Part shown: piece by piece, positions 7,236-13,019 of the stretch
Layout: every line of letters begins with the position of its first letter
How positions within the stretch are numbered: position 1 is the stretch's first letter
DNA from: Candidatus Woesearchaeota archaeon
GTDB taxonomy: Archaea; Nanobdellota; Nanobdellia; Woesearchaeales; UBA12501
Length of the DNA: 14,952 nucleotides
Direction: 5' to 3'
NCBI GenBank assembly: GCA_014729495.1
Contig: WJJV01000080.1
Location: 1 to 14,952 of the forward strand
Position numbers and translations under genes: made by a program
Notes under the pieces: generated by a model
Told to the model about the DNA's origin: nothing
Databases searched by the model: none
The model's input: the letters and a program-made list of their open reading frames with translations, nothing else

Positions 7236-7412
7236 TTATTTCTTTTTCTTCTTAGATTTCTTTTTTGTTGTCTTCTTCTTTGCCTTCTTTTTTGTTGCTT
7301 TCTTCTTTGTTGTCTTTTTCTTTGCAGCTTTTTTCTTGGTTGCTTTCTTTTTTGTTGTTTTTTTCTTTGCAGCTTTCTTTTTTGTTGTCTTCTTAGCTTT
7401 TTTCTTTGCCAA
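7236..7412 (-). CDS. Lysine-rich, histone H1-like basic repeat protein
   Basis: This gene encodes 58 residues made almost only of Lys, Ala and Thr. A 15-residue unit (AAKKKTTKKKATKKK) occurs twice in full and once in part, and the protein ends in a poly-Lys tail. Such composition is typical of histone H1 C-terminal-like DNA-compacting proteins, so a nucleoid or general nucleic-acid-binding role is likely (inference). I choose TTG at 7412 as the start: GAGGTG at 7419-7424 is then a well-spaced Shine-Dalgarno and the protein begins MAKKKAKK. The upstream GTG at 7421 lies inside that Shine-Dalgarno, so it is unlikely to be used. A perfect palindrome (7436-7458) lies upstream and a terminator follows the stop. 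Confidence 0.75.
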   Translation of the reverse strand: MAKKKAKKTTKKKAAKKKTTKKKATKKKAAKKKTTKKKATKKKAKKKTTKKKSKKKKK

Positions 7413-7435
7413 AGTTTTCACCTCTTTGGGTTTTT

Positions 7436-7458
7436 GTTTTCAAAATAATTTTGAAAAC
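7436..7458. promoter_or_regulatory. Perfect 23-bp palindrome before the lysine-rich gene
   Basis: Two 11-bp arms GTTTTCAAAAT and ATTTTGAAAAC mirror each other around a single A. A third half-site (ATTTTGAAAA) lies at 7464-7473. A TATA-like CATTTATAAAC on the minus strand at about 7488-7500 would place the palindrome in the early transcribed leader, so it could be an operator or an mRNA hairpin just before the Shine-Dalgarno. Confidence 0.6.
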
Positions 7459-7573
7459 TCTTTATTTTGAAAAAGATACTTTTTTTGTTTATAAATGTTT
7501 CTATTTTTACGGCTTAAAACCTAAGAATAAGATGTTTACACAAATTTTATCATAAGAAACATGATGAAAAATA

Positions 7574-7606
7574 ATTTTCTTGCAGAATCTATCGCTACAA
7601 GAAAAT
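7574..7606. repeat. 9-bp inverted repeat upstream of the riboflavin operon
   Basis: ATTTTCTTG (7574-7582) is matched perfectly by CAAGAAAAT (7598-7606) across 15 bases. It sits just before the TATA-like box of ribC (7616-7630), so it lies outside the predicted transcript and is better read as a protein-binding site than as an RNA leader. The rest of the gene-free stretch 7425-7662 is AT-rich and shows nothing else I can name; no FMN riboswitch pattern is visible. Confidence 0.45.
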
Positions 7607-7615
7607 GAGTAGCAA

Positions 7616-7630
7616 ATATTAAATAAAAAA
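7616..7630 (+). promoter_or_regulatory. TATA-like promoter of the riboflavin operon
   Basis: The stretch ATATTAAATAAAAAA lies about 40 bases before the GTG of ribC, predicting a leader of roughly 13 bases. No other TATA-like element of comparable quality was seen in the short spacers inside ribC-ribA. Confidence 0.5.
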
Positions 7631-7662
7631 CTTAAGAATTGATGTGTTACTGAACAGGCGGG

Positions 7663-8136
7663 GTGAGAATTATAAGGAGAATAGGTATCGCAGACACTAT
7701 GTTTGCAAGAGCTGACATGGCTGTTATAGCAGAGAAGGCAGTCCACGACAGCGAAGAGGGAATAAGAACTGAAAGGTATACTGTTCCTGGTGTAAAGGAT
7801 CTTCCTATTGCCTGCCTGAAGCTGATAGAGGAGCATGACTGCGATATTGCAATTGCTTTAGGCATGCCTGGCCCGGAGCCTATAGACAAGACCTGCAGCC
7901 ATGAGGCCTCGCAGGGTCTGATACAGGCACAGCTGATGTCAAGAAAGCATGTTCTTGAGGTTTTCGTGCATCTTGATGAAGCAGACAATGATAAGGAATT
8001 GGAAAAGGTTGTCCATGACAGGGTATACAAGCATACTATGAATGCAATAGCGCTTCTTAAAGGTAAAGATTACCTAAGAAAAAAAGCAGGAAAGGGAATC
8101 AGGCAGGGTCATGCTGATGCAGGACAGATAAGATGA
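7663..8136 (+). CDS. ribC: Riboflavin synthase, archaeal type
   Basis: This gene encodes 157 residues. The sequence follows the archaeal riboflavin synthase family (MJ1184-like), which is unrelated to bacterial RibE and is a relative of lumazine synthase. Landmarks are RIGIADTMFARADMA near the start, YTVPGVKDLPIACLKLIEE at about 39-57, ALGMPGPEPIDKTCSHEASQGL, VFVHLDEADNDKELE, and KAGKGIRQGHADAG at the end. It catalyses the dismutation of two 6,7-dimethyl-8-ribityllumazine molecules to riboflavin. The GTG at 7663 is taken as the start; an alternative is that GGGGTGA (7660-7666) is a Shine-Dalgarno and an ATT or ATA a few codons later is used, which would remove only a few residues. It is the first gene of the ribC-ribH-ribD-ribA unit. 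Confidence 0.9.
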   Translation: MRIIRRIGIADTMFARADMAVIAEKAVHDSEEGIRTERYTVPGVKDLPIACLKLIEEHDCDIAIALGMPGPEPIDKTCSHEASQGLIQAQLMSRKHVLEVFVHLDEADNDKELEKVVHDRVYKHTMNAIALLKGKDYLRKKAGKGIRQGHADAGQIR

Positions 8137-8145
8137 ATGATCATC

Positions 8146-8167
8146 ATCAGCTAATCCATAAGCTGAT
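8146..8167 (+). repeat. 7-bp hairpin in the ribC-ribH spacer
   Basis: ATCAGCT (8146-8152) pairs perfectly with AGCTGAT (8161-8167) across an 8-base loop. It lies 10 bases after the ribC stop and about 16 bases before the ribH Shine-Dalgarno. It could tune expression of ribH or be an mRNA processing site; a chance origin is possible. Confidence 0.35.
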
Positions 8168-8196
8168 TTCAATACCAGGGGTGAGGAGGGATAAAA

Positions 8197-8607
8197 ATGA
8201 ATGCTAAGATAGGTATTGTGATGTCAGACTTCAATGCAGATATCACTCATCTGATGGCAAGGATAGCAGAGGAGCATGCGCAGTTCCTCGGAGCAAAAAT
8301 TATAAAAACTATAAGGGTTCCTGGAGCATTTGACATGCCTCTGGCCATCAAGACTCTGCTTGACAGGAAGGATATTGATGGTGTAGTGACTCTTGGTGCA
8401 GTGATAGAAGGGGACACAGACCATGACAACATTGTGGCAACCAATGCTGCAAGGAAGATGGCTGACCTGTCTGTACAGTACGGCAAACCAGTAACTCTTG
8501 GAGTGACAGGACCCAAGATAAGCCATGCAGCTGCTGTTGACAGGATAGAAGAGTACGCAAAGAGATCTGTGGAGTCATGCATGAAGATGCTCAGAAGGCT
8601 CGGTTGA
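8197..8607 (+). CDS. ribH: 6,7-dimethyl-8-ribityllumazine synthase
   Basis: This gene encodes 136 residues, the typical archaeal length. Family landmarks are IGIVMSDFNADI, the substrate loop VPGAFDMP (41-48), GAVIEGDTDHDN with the catalytic His76, and KPVTLGVTGPKI. It condenses 5-amino-6-ribitylaminouracil with 3,4-dihydroxybutanone 4-phosphate. A strong Shine-Dalgarno GAGGAGGG (8183-8190) lies 6 bases before the ATG. It is 60 bases behind ribC, its evolutionary relative; having the two side by side fits the idea that archaeal RibC arose from a RibH-like ancestor. The ribD gene starts 2 bases after the stop. Confidence 0.93.
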   Translation: MNAKIGIVMSDFNADITHLMARIAEEHAQFLGAKIIKTIRVPGAFDMPLAIKTLLDRKDIDGVVTLGAVIEGDTDHDNIVATNAARKMADLSVQYGKPVTLGVTGPKISHAAAVDRIEEYAKRSVESCMKMLRRLG

Positions 8608-8609
8608 AG

Positions 8610-9704
8610 ATGAAAAAAGAGGAAAATCATTATAAGTATATGCAGATGGCACTGGAGCTTGCTGCAAAGGCAGAAGGCAGGACATCTCCAAACCCCATGG
8701 TCGGTGCTGTGATAGTGAAGAATGGCAAGGTTATAGGCCAGGGGCTGCATGAGGCTGTTGACAGGCCGCATGGCGAGATAGCAGCCATGAATTCTGTGAA
8801 GAACAAGAGACTTCTCAAAGGAGCATCATTGTATGTGAACCTTGAACCATGCGCGCATTACGGCAGGACAAGCCCCTGCACCAAAGAGATAATAGGTGCA
8901 GGAATCAAGGAAGTGTATGCTGCGATGATAGATCCGAATCCAAAGAACAATGGCAAGGGCATAGCTGAGCTCAAGAAAGCAGGCATAAACGTCAATGTGG
9001 GGATAATGGGAACTCATGCTCTAAAGATGAATGAGGCATTCAGCAAGTTCATAACAACAAAGAAGCCGTTTGTCATAATGAAAACAGCAACGAGCCTTGA
9101 CGGAAAGATCGCCACAAAGACAGGACAGTCAAAATGGATATCCTCTGAAGAGAGCAGAAACTATGTGCACAGGCTCAGGAACAAGGTTGATGCAGTCATT
9201 GTAGGAATCAATACTGTGCTTAATGATAATCCCAGGTTGACAAGCAGGATAGTGAACGGAAGAAATCCTGTCAAGGTGATACTTGACAGTACTCTCAGGA
9301 TACCTTTGAATGCGAGGATATTCAATGAAGGCGATGTCCTGATAGCAACAACTCCCAGATACAACAGGAAAAAGAAAGTGGCTCTTGAGAGGAAAGGGGT
9401 TGGAGTCATAGTGGTCAAGAAAAAGACAAAGAAAGTAGATCTGAAAGAGCTGATGAATGAGCTGGCTTTGAGAGGCATAACCCACACAATGATAGAGGGA
9501 GGCTCAGAAGTCAATGCATCTGCAATAAAGGCAGGCATAATCGACAAGATGATATGCTTCATCTCTCCAAAGTTGATAGGCGGAGAAGGAGCCAAATCAG
9601 CTATTGGAGGATCAGGAATAAAATGCATGGAGGACGCGATGAGCCTCAGGGATGTAAGCATAAAACAGTTGGGTCCGGATATTGTGATGGAGGGATACTT
9701 TTGA
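8610..9704 (+). CDS. ribD: Bifunctional riboflavin deaminase/reductase, bacterial type
   Basis: This gene encodes 364 residues from the ATG at 8610, 2 bases after ribH; the open frame also contains an earlier ATG at 8577 inside ribH, which I reject because the family begins close to YMQMALELA. The N-terminal deaminase domain has TSPNPMVGAVIV, the zinc ligands in PHGEIAA (His54, with Glu56 as the proton shuttle; the usual HAE is HGE here) and PCAHYGRTSPC (Cys81, Cys90). The C-terminal reductase begins near PFVIMKTATSLDGKIAT (153-169) and contains IEGGSEVNASAIK and PKLIGGEGAKSAIGG. It converts the GTP cyclohydrolase II product to 5-amino-6-ribitylaminouracil phosphate. This fused bacterial-type enzyme is not the usual archaeal solution (separate ArfC-like reductase), suggesting transfer from bacteria. 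Confidence 0.93.
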   Translation: MKKEENHYKYMQMALELAAKAEGRTSPNPMVGAVIVKNGKVIGQGLHEAVDRPHGEIAAMNSVKNKRLLKGASLYVNLEPCAHYGRTSPCTKEIIGAGIKEVYAAMIDPNPKNNGKGIAELKKAGINVNVGIMGTHALKMNEAFSKFITTKKPFVIMKTATSLDGKIATKTGQSKWISSEESRNYVHRLRNKVDAVIVGINTVLNDNPRLTSRIVNGRNPVKVILDSTLRIPLNARIFNEGDVLIATTPRYNRKKKVALERKGVGVIVVKKKTKKVDLKELMNELALRGITHTMIEGGSEVNASAIKAGIIDKMICFISPKLIGGEGAKSAIGGSGIKCMEDAMSLRDVSIKQLGPDIVMEGYF

Positions 9705-10276
9705 ATATCCAGAAAGGAGATGAGACAAGGCTTCCTACTGAGTTAGGGGAGTTCATCGCAATACCCTATCTGGATAGTCTTAATGAAAGATGCCATGTGG
9801 CTCTTGTTCTTGGAAGGCTGGATGATAATTCTTTTGTTCGCATCCATTCTGAATGCCTTACTGGAGATGCTCTTTTCTCTTTGAGATGCGACTGCGGAAA
9901 CCAGATTGAGAAAGCAATGAGAACCATCAAAGAGCAGGGGTCTGGAGTGATCATATACCTGAGGCAGGAAGGAAGAGGAATAGGATTGTGGAACAAGCTC
10001 AAGGCATATGCCTTGCAGGACAAAGGCCTTGACACAGTAGAGGCCAACCACCAGCTCGGGTTCAGGGCTGACGAGAGAAGCTATGAGGTGGCAGTTCACA
10101 TCCTGAAGGATCTCGGCCTGAAGAAGATAAGATTATTGACGAATAATCCGGATAAGATAAAAGGCCTGAATGGATCAATTGAAGTCACTGAAAGGATTCC
10201 TCTCAGGGTTCCGGAGAATGAGCACAATCACAAGTACATGCAGACAAAGAAAGACCGGATGGGGCATGAGGTTTAG
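9701..10276 (+). CDS. ribA: GTP cyclohydrolase II
   Basis: This gene encodes 191 residues starting at the TTG at 9701, which overlaps the TGA of ribD (TTGA). The choice rests on GGAGGG 7 bases upstream and on the family start near ETRLPTELGEFIAIPY. Landmarks are the zinc cysteines in HSECLTGDALFSLRCDCGNQ (Cys52, Cys63, Cys65), YLRQEGRGIGL (86-96), DTVEANHQLGF and LLTNNPDKI. It opens the GTP imidazole ring and removes formate and pyrophosphate, giving the substrate of RibD. Archaea more often use GTP cyclohydrolase III (ArfA), so this is the bacterial-type first step. There is no fused DHBP synthase (RibB) domain. Its stop codon lies inside the first 13-bp repeat of the downstream module. Confidence 0.93.
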   Translation: MNIQKGDETRLPTELGEFIAIPYLDSLNERCHVALVLGRLDDNSFVRIHSECLTGDALFSLRCDCGNQIEKAMRTIKEQGSGVIIYLRQEGRGIGLWNKLKAYALQDKGLDTVEANHQLGFRADERSYEVAVHILKDLGLKKIRLLTNNPDKIKGLNGSIEVTERIPLRVPENEHNHKYMQTKKDRMGHEV

Positions 10277-10316
10277 GGACTACACATTATATGTATAGAT
10301 GCTTTTAGGGACTACA
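10272..10316. repeat. Repeat module A: two 13-bp direct repeats 32 bp apart
   Basis: TTTAGGGACTACA occurs at 10272-10284 and 10304-10316, with 19 bases between including a TATA-like TTATATGTATAG. The first copy supplies the TAG stop of ribA. The same arrangement, with the same 32-bp period, recurs as module B at 11318-11362 on the other side of the fic gene. In archaeal promoters, repressor sites commonly flank or overlap the TATA box. Confidence 0.8.
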
Positions 10317-10331
10317 TCATCCCTGTTTGGA

Positions 10332-11315
10332 TTACCCCCATCCAGAAAAGATCCTCTTGAAGGTATAGACCATCTCATTGTAGAAGAACTTTACAATCGG
10401 TTTGTATAATTCAGTTTCAATACCCTCTAAACCAGCTTTATGCCCTTCTGAAAGGGCCTCATAATACTTCAGCCTTTTGTTGTTCTCTATAATCAGCGGC
10501 GGAAAGCCTCTTCTTATCAGAATAAGATTGGCAATCATCCTGCCAGCCCTGCCATTGCCATCATAAAAAGGATGTATTCTCTCAAATTTCTCATGGAAAA
10601 GCGCTGCCAGAACCAAAGGATGCAGTCTTTTCTTGCTCTTTTTATACCATTTCAAAAGAAGATTCATGTCTGTTTCAACAAACTTTGCAGGGGAGGTCTC
10701 AAATTCAGCCCCAAAAACACGGACATTATGCTGCCTGAAACTGCCTGTTCTTTTGTCTATATTCTTCATCAGCATGGAATGAGTCTTTATTATCAGATCC
10801 CTGTTTATTTCCGGCTTATTTTCCAGCATGAAATCAAATGTTTCCCTTTCATTTATATGATCATATATATCTTTCAGATCCTTGCCTGGGGGTGTCTTGT
10901 TTTCATTCAGCAGAAGGTTTGTTTCCTGCAGGCTCAGCGTATTGCCTTCTATTGAATTAGTATTATAGATATAGAATGTTTTAAAGTCCCTGAACATGTC
11001 CTCAATCAGATTTTTGTCAAGATCCCTTAGTTTCCTGCTGAAATCTCTTTTCAGCTCTTCCAGTTGTTTTATTTGTTTTTTGCTTAGAAATTCCTTGTTG
11101 ATATCCTCTGCTTTCTCTTTTGCCTCTTTTTTTATCTTTTCTATCCTGGATTCTGGAATTTTAGCTATTCTGGCTTTTATTTCTGCCTTGCTCATAGGCT
11201 CTTTCCCAAGGTAGGCAACTGTTTTTGATATTACCCTGCTGTTTGCCCTGACAGAAACCTTCAGGTAATTGTATGCATTATTCCCTATCTTCTTCTTTTC
11301 CACATGCATATGCAT
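10332..11315 (-). CDS. Fic-domain protein (probable AMP-transferase), self-inhibited class
   Basis: This gene encodes 327 residues. The Fic core motif is HPFYDGNGRAGR (248-259), matching HxFx[DE]GNGRxxR with all catalytic residues present. The inhibitory motif [ST]xxxE[GN] appears upstream as TNSIEG (119-124), placing it with Fic proteins inhibited by their own N-terminal helix. Residues 1-40 (KIGNNAYNYLKVSVRANS, then KTVAYLGK) resemble the short N-terminal domain seen in some transposases and archaeal Fic proteins. A charged helical linker occupies about 42-110. There is no C-terminal DNA-binding domain. The ATG at 11315 (or 11309) lies about 20-25 bases after a TATA-like TTTAAATATA at about 11331-11340, so it is leaderless. 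The gene is bracketed by modules A and B, and no separate antitoxin gene is visible next to it. Confidence 0.88.
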   Translation of the reverse strand: MHMHVEKKKIGNNAYNYLKVSVRANSRVISKTVAYLGKEPMSKAEIKARIAKIPESRIEKIKKEAKEKAEDINKEFLSKKQIKQLEELKRDFSRKLRDLDKNLIEDMFRDFKTFYIYNTNSIEGNTLSLQETNLLLNENKTPPGKDLKDIYDHINERETFDFMLENKPEINRDLIIKTHSMLMKNIDKRTGSFRQHNVRVFGAEFETSPAKFVETDMNLLLKWYKKSKKRLHPLVLAALFHEKFERIHPFYDGNGRAGRMIANLILIRRGFPPLIIENNKRLKYYEALSEGHKAGLEGIETELYKPIVKFFYNEMVYTFKRIFSGWG

Positions 11316-11317
11316 AT

Positions 11318-11362
11318 CTTAGGGACTACATATATTTAAAGGTTTCGGTTTTAGGGACTACA
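11318..11362. repeat. Repeat module B: promoter of the fic gene with paired 13-bp repeats
   Basis: CTTAGGGACTACA (11318-11330) and TTTAGGGACTACA (11350-11362) are exactly 32 bp apart. The minus-strand TATA of fic lies between them and the start codon directly follows. The inner copy covers the transcription start region and the outer copy lies upstream of the TATA, a layout that would block the promoter when bound. The outer copy also supplies the TAG stop of the truncated TrmB-like gene. Copies at 10304 and 11350 agree over 19 of 20 bases including flanks. Confidence 0.8.
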
Positions 11363-11681
11363 TTATCCTTCTGAAAGGCCTGCTTTTCTTCCAGAAATCA
11401 TCAAAATACGCCTTGAACGAATCTGCTATGTGCTGGTTTATTATCTCAACAGCAATTGCTTCTGGTGACTGAAGGATTATCACAACAGTGTCCTTGTATA
11501 TCATGAAACATGCAGGTGTCTTTATACCCCTGGGCATGTACCTTGCGTCCATGCCCTTGTATGAGTTCCTGTTCTTCAGCACATGTTTTGGCGCATCACG
11601 GTTAAGCAAAGCCCTTGCTTTTATGCCTGCTTTGATTCTCCTCAGATGGTCAATTTCAGCTTTGGTGCAGCAGCAGATATC
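11358..11681 (-). pseudogene. 5'-truncated TrmB-like regulator (C-terminal effector domain only)
   Basis: The minus-strand frame is open from 11681 (after an in-frame TGA at 11682-11684) to TAG at 11358-11360, about 107 codons. The translation includes AEIDHLRRIKAGIKARALLN, then RDAPKHVLKNRNSYKG, then VVIILQSPEAIAVEIINQ and HIADSFKAYFDDFWKKS. This matches the C-terminal effector domain of TrmB proteins, including the ending seen in the intact regulator at 230-985. No winged helix or coiled-coil linker is present and no start codon with a Shine-Dalgarno is found at the truncated end, so I read it as a remnant. A short protein from the TTG at 11609 cannot be excluded. Confidence 0.7.
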
Positions 11682-11750
11682 TCAGGCATCGGAAGCGGCA
11701 AGGAACCAACTTCAATGCTCGGCGGGTTTGTGAAGATTGATATTAAGTAA
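11673..11750 (+). pseudogene. 3' remnant of an unidentified plus-strand gene
   Basis: Just right of the point where the TrmB-like frame loses its homology, the plus strand reads as a protein tail: ADISGIGSGKEPTSMLGG followed by FVKIDIK and TAA at 11748-11750. In this frame an ATG is available at 11646, giving a 34-residue open frame, but its first codons are antisense to the TrmB-like sequence and no Shine-Dalgarno precedes it. I infer that only the last 25 or so codons are original and that the junction lies in the short GCA repeat at about 11667-11676. The family is not recognised. Confidence 0.4.
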
Positions 11751-11752
11751 AA

Positions 11753-11762
11753 TTTTTATACT
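11753..11762 (+). promoter_or_regulatory. TATA-like box of ribL
   Basis: TTTTTATACT is centred about 26 bases before the ATG at 11783, followed by a pyrimidine-rich stretch. The spacing predicts a leaderless transcript, so ribL is transcribed independently of the riboflavin operon. Confidence 0.5.
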
Positions 11763-11782
11763 TCTTTTTTCTTTTTTTACTA

Positions 11783-12196
11783 ATGATAGATAAAACTTCT
11801 AAAACAGCACTTTTCGGCACCTTTGACATCATCCATCCAGGCCATCTTCATTTCTTCCAGCAGGCCAGGGAATCAGCATGCCCTGATTCAAGGCTTGTTG
11901 TGGTTGTGGCCAGGGATTCCAATGTTGAGAAAGAGAAGGGAAAGGCTCCAAAGCATGATGAGCAGGAAAGGCTGGCCAAAGTGAAAGAGCTTGATATTGT
12001 TGATGAAGCAGTGCTCGGTTCTGAGAAGATTGACTTCAGCATAATAGATGAGATAAGGCCTGACATCATAGCACTGGGTTATGACCAGAAGACTCCGCCT
12101 GGATTTGAGGAATACATTAAAGATAAGGATATTGAAGTCATAAGATTAAAGCCTCACAGGCCTGAGGAGTTCAAGAGTTCTAAGCTCAGTCATTGA
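11783..12196 (+). CDS. ribL: FAD synthase, archaeal cytidylyltransferase type
   Basis: This gene encodes 137 residues. It has the nucleotidyltransferase signature FGTFDIIHPGHLHFFQQAR (HxGH motif His-Pro-Gly-His at about 18-21) and the family-specific stretches VVVARDSNVEKEKGKAPKH, VDEAVLGS, and RPDIIALGYDQ, which match archaeal RibL (MJ1179-like). RibL transfers AMP to FMN to make FAD, the last step after riboflavin kinase. Other members of this fold (glycerol-3-phosphate cytidylyltransferase) are less likely given GYDQ and the nearby riboflavin genes. The chain ends FKSSKLSH, a little earlier than homologues that continue after the SS-[KR]-II segment. The last 11 bases overlap the convergent regulator gene. 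Confidence 0.85.
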   Translation: MIDKTSKTALFGTFDIIHPGHLHFFQQARESACPDSRLVVVVARDSNVEKEKGKAPKHDEQERLAKVKELDIVDEAVLGSEKIDFSIIDEIRPDIIALGYDQKTPPGFEEYIKDKDIEVIRLKPHRPEEFKSSKLSH

Positions 12197-13019
12197 AATA
12201 TCTTAATATCTTGTTCTTCAGGTTCTCAGCGACCTGCTTGTTCTTTATGATAACAAACTCTGTGTTTGTGGGAGCGCACAGCTCCTTGTAAAATTCATTG
12301 TAGTCAAAGCTTTTCTCATCCTTAACAGTTTTTGTGAAGTCAATATTGCTTTTCAGATGTTTAGGATCCCAGAATATGTTGATTATATAGTCACCCATCA
12401 CAATTACCTCTGAGTTTGATACGCAGTCAGGAACCCCTACTTTCACCTTTGCTCCCCTCAGCTCCCAGTGCCTCTTCATGATATTGTCATATACTGAGTC
12501 TTCGTGTGATGTGACATAGACTCCTCTCTTCTTCACTATCTCCTTGAACATATTGAACTGCTTGTCACTAAGAGGCAGGATGGTCCACATGAAATGGAAA
12601 TTAAGCAGAAGGGGATCCTCTTCATTTACGGCTCTCCTGCTGAGATAATGGGCGAAATCAAGAACTGAGTATCCCATCTCCATGTCAGTATTCACTGTGA
12701 AGCTTACTGTCTTGCCGGAATCAAGCCTTGAGAATATGTCTTTTATTGAGTCAGGATCCTTCTCTATGTGTTCTATGAAATATCTCATCCTTGACACCCA
12801 CTCAGGGTTTATGCTGAACTGCTTATCATCAAGAAGGAGCACATCGTCCTCATTCATCTTCTTTAAAGCCTTGTGCGCTGCCTGATAGCTTATGGATATT
12901 CCTTCATCCTTGAGTCTTGAATGGATCTTCTTTGCGCTGAGAGACCCCAGAGTATCAAGTATATGGATTATGGTTATCTTTGTATTGCTGTTTCCTAGCA
13001 CGAACGGGTCAAACTTCAT
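12186..13019 (-). CDS. Winged-helix regulator with TrmB-like effector domain, paralogue 1
   Basis: This gene encodes 277 residues. The N-terminal winged helix runs from about residue 9 to 70 (NSNTKITIIHILDTLGSLSA, then GISISYQAAHKALKKMNEDD). The remaining 200 residues form one domain with MEMGYSVLDFAHYLSRRA, FMWTILPLSDKQFNMF, GDYIINIFWDP and an ending TEFVIIKNKQVAENLKNKIL that recalls the end of TrmB-type effector domains. It is clearly homologous to the gene just upstream over its whole length. The ATG at 13019 overlaps the stop of that gene by 11 bases, and GAGGT 7 bases upstream serves as Shine-Dalgarno, so the pair is translationally coupled. Ligand and target are unknown. Confidence 0.75.
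   Translation of the reverse strand: MKFDPFVLGNSNTKITIIHILDTLGSLSAKKIHSRLKDEGISISYQAAHKALKKMNEDDVLLLDDKQFSINPEWVSRMRYFIEHIEKDPDSIKDIFSRLDSGKTVSFTVNTDMEMGYSVLDFAHYLSRRAVNEEDPLLLNFHFMWTILPLSDKQFNMFKEIVKKRGVYVTSHEDSVYDNIMKRHWELRGAKVKVGVPDCVSNSEVIVMGDYIINIFWDPKHLKSNIDFTKTVKDEKSFDYNEFYKELCAPTNTEFVIIKNKQVAENLKNKILRYFND

Noticed and set aside
7430..7662. FMN riboswitch upstream of the riboflavin operon
   Set aside because: The stretch is AT-rich, lacks the conserved G/C-rich RFN helices, and most of it lies upstream of the predicted TATA box.
8133..8207. 24-codon open frame starting in the ribC stop (ATGA) and overlapping the ribH start
   Set aside because: It has no clear Shine-Dalgarno, its end runs through the strong ribH Shine-Dalgarno, and its length is expected by chance. 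A passing likeness to the start of M20 peptidases is too short to trust.
8577..8609. Earlier start of ribD inside ribH
   Set aside because: The extra 11 residues are just ribH read in another frame, and RibD proteins normally begin close to the YMxxALxLA segment.
9554..9700. Extended N-terminus of RibA inside ribD
   Set aside because: The extension is ribD read in another frame. The TTG at 9701 has a good Shine-Dalgarno and matches the normal start of GTP cyclohydrolase II.
10272..11362. CRISPR-like array from the four TTTAGGGACTACA copies
   Set aside because: Only two pairs exist, the repeats are 13 bp, the spacers are 19 bases of promoter-like AT-rich DNA, and a 1-kb gene separates the pairs. 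No cas gene is present.
11488..11733. 81-codon plus-strand frame across the TrmB remnant
   Set aside because: It is the antisense shadow of the TrmB-like sequence for most of its length and has no Shine-Dalgarno.
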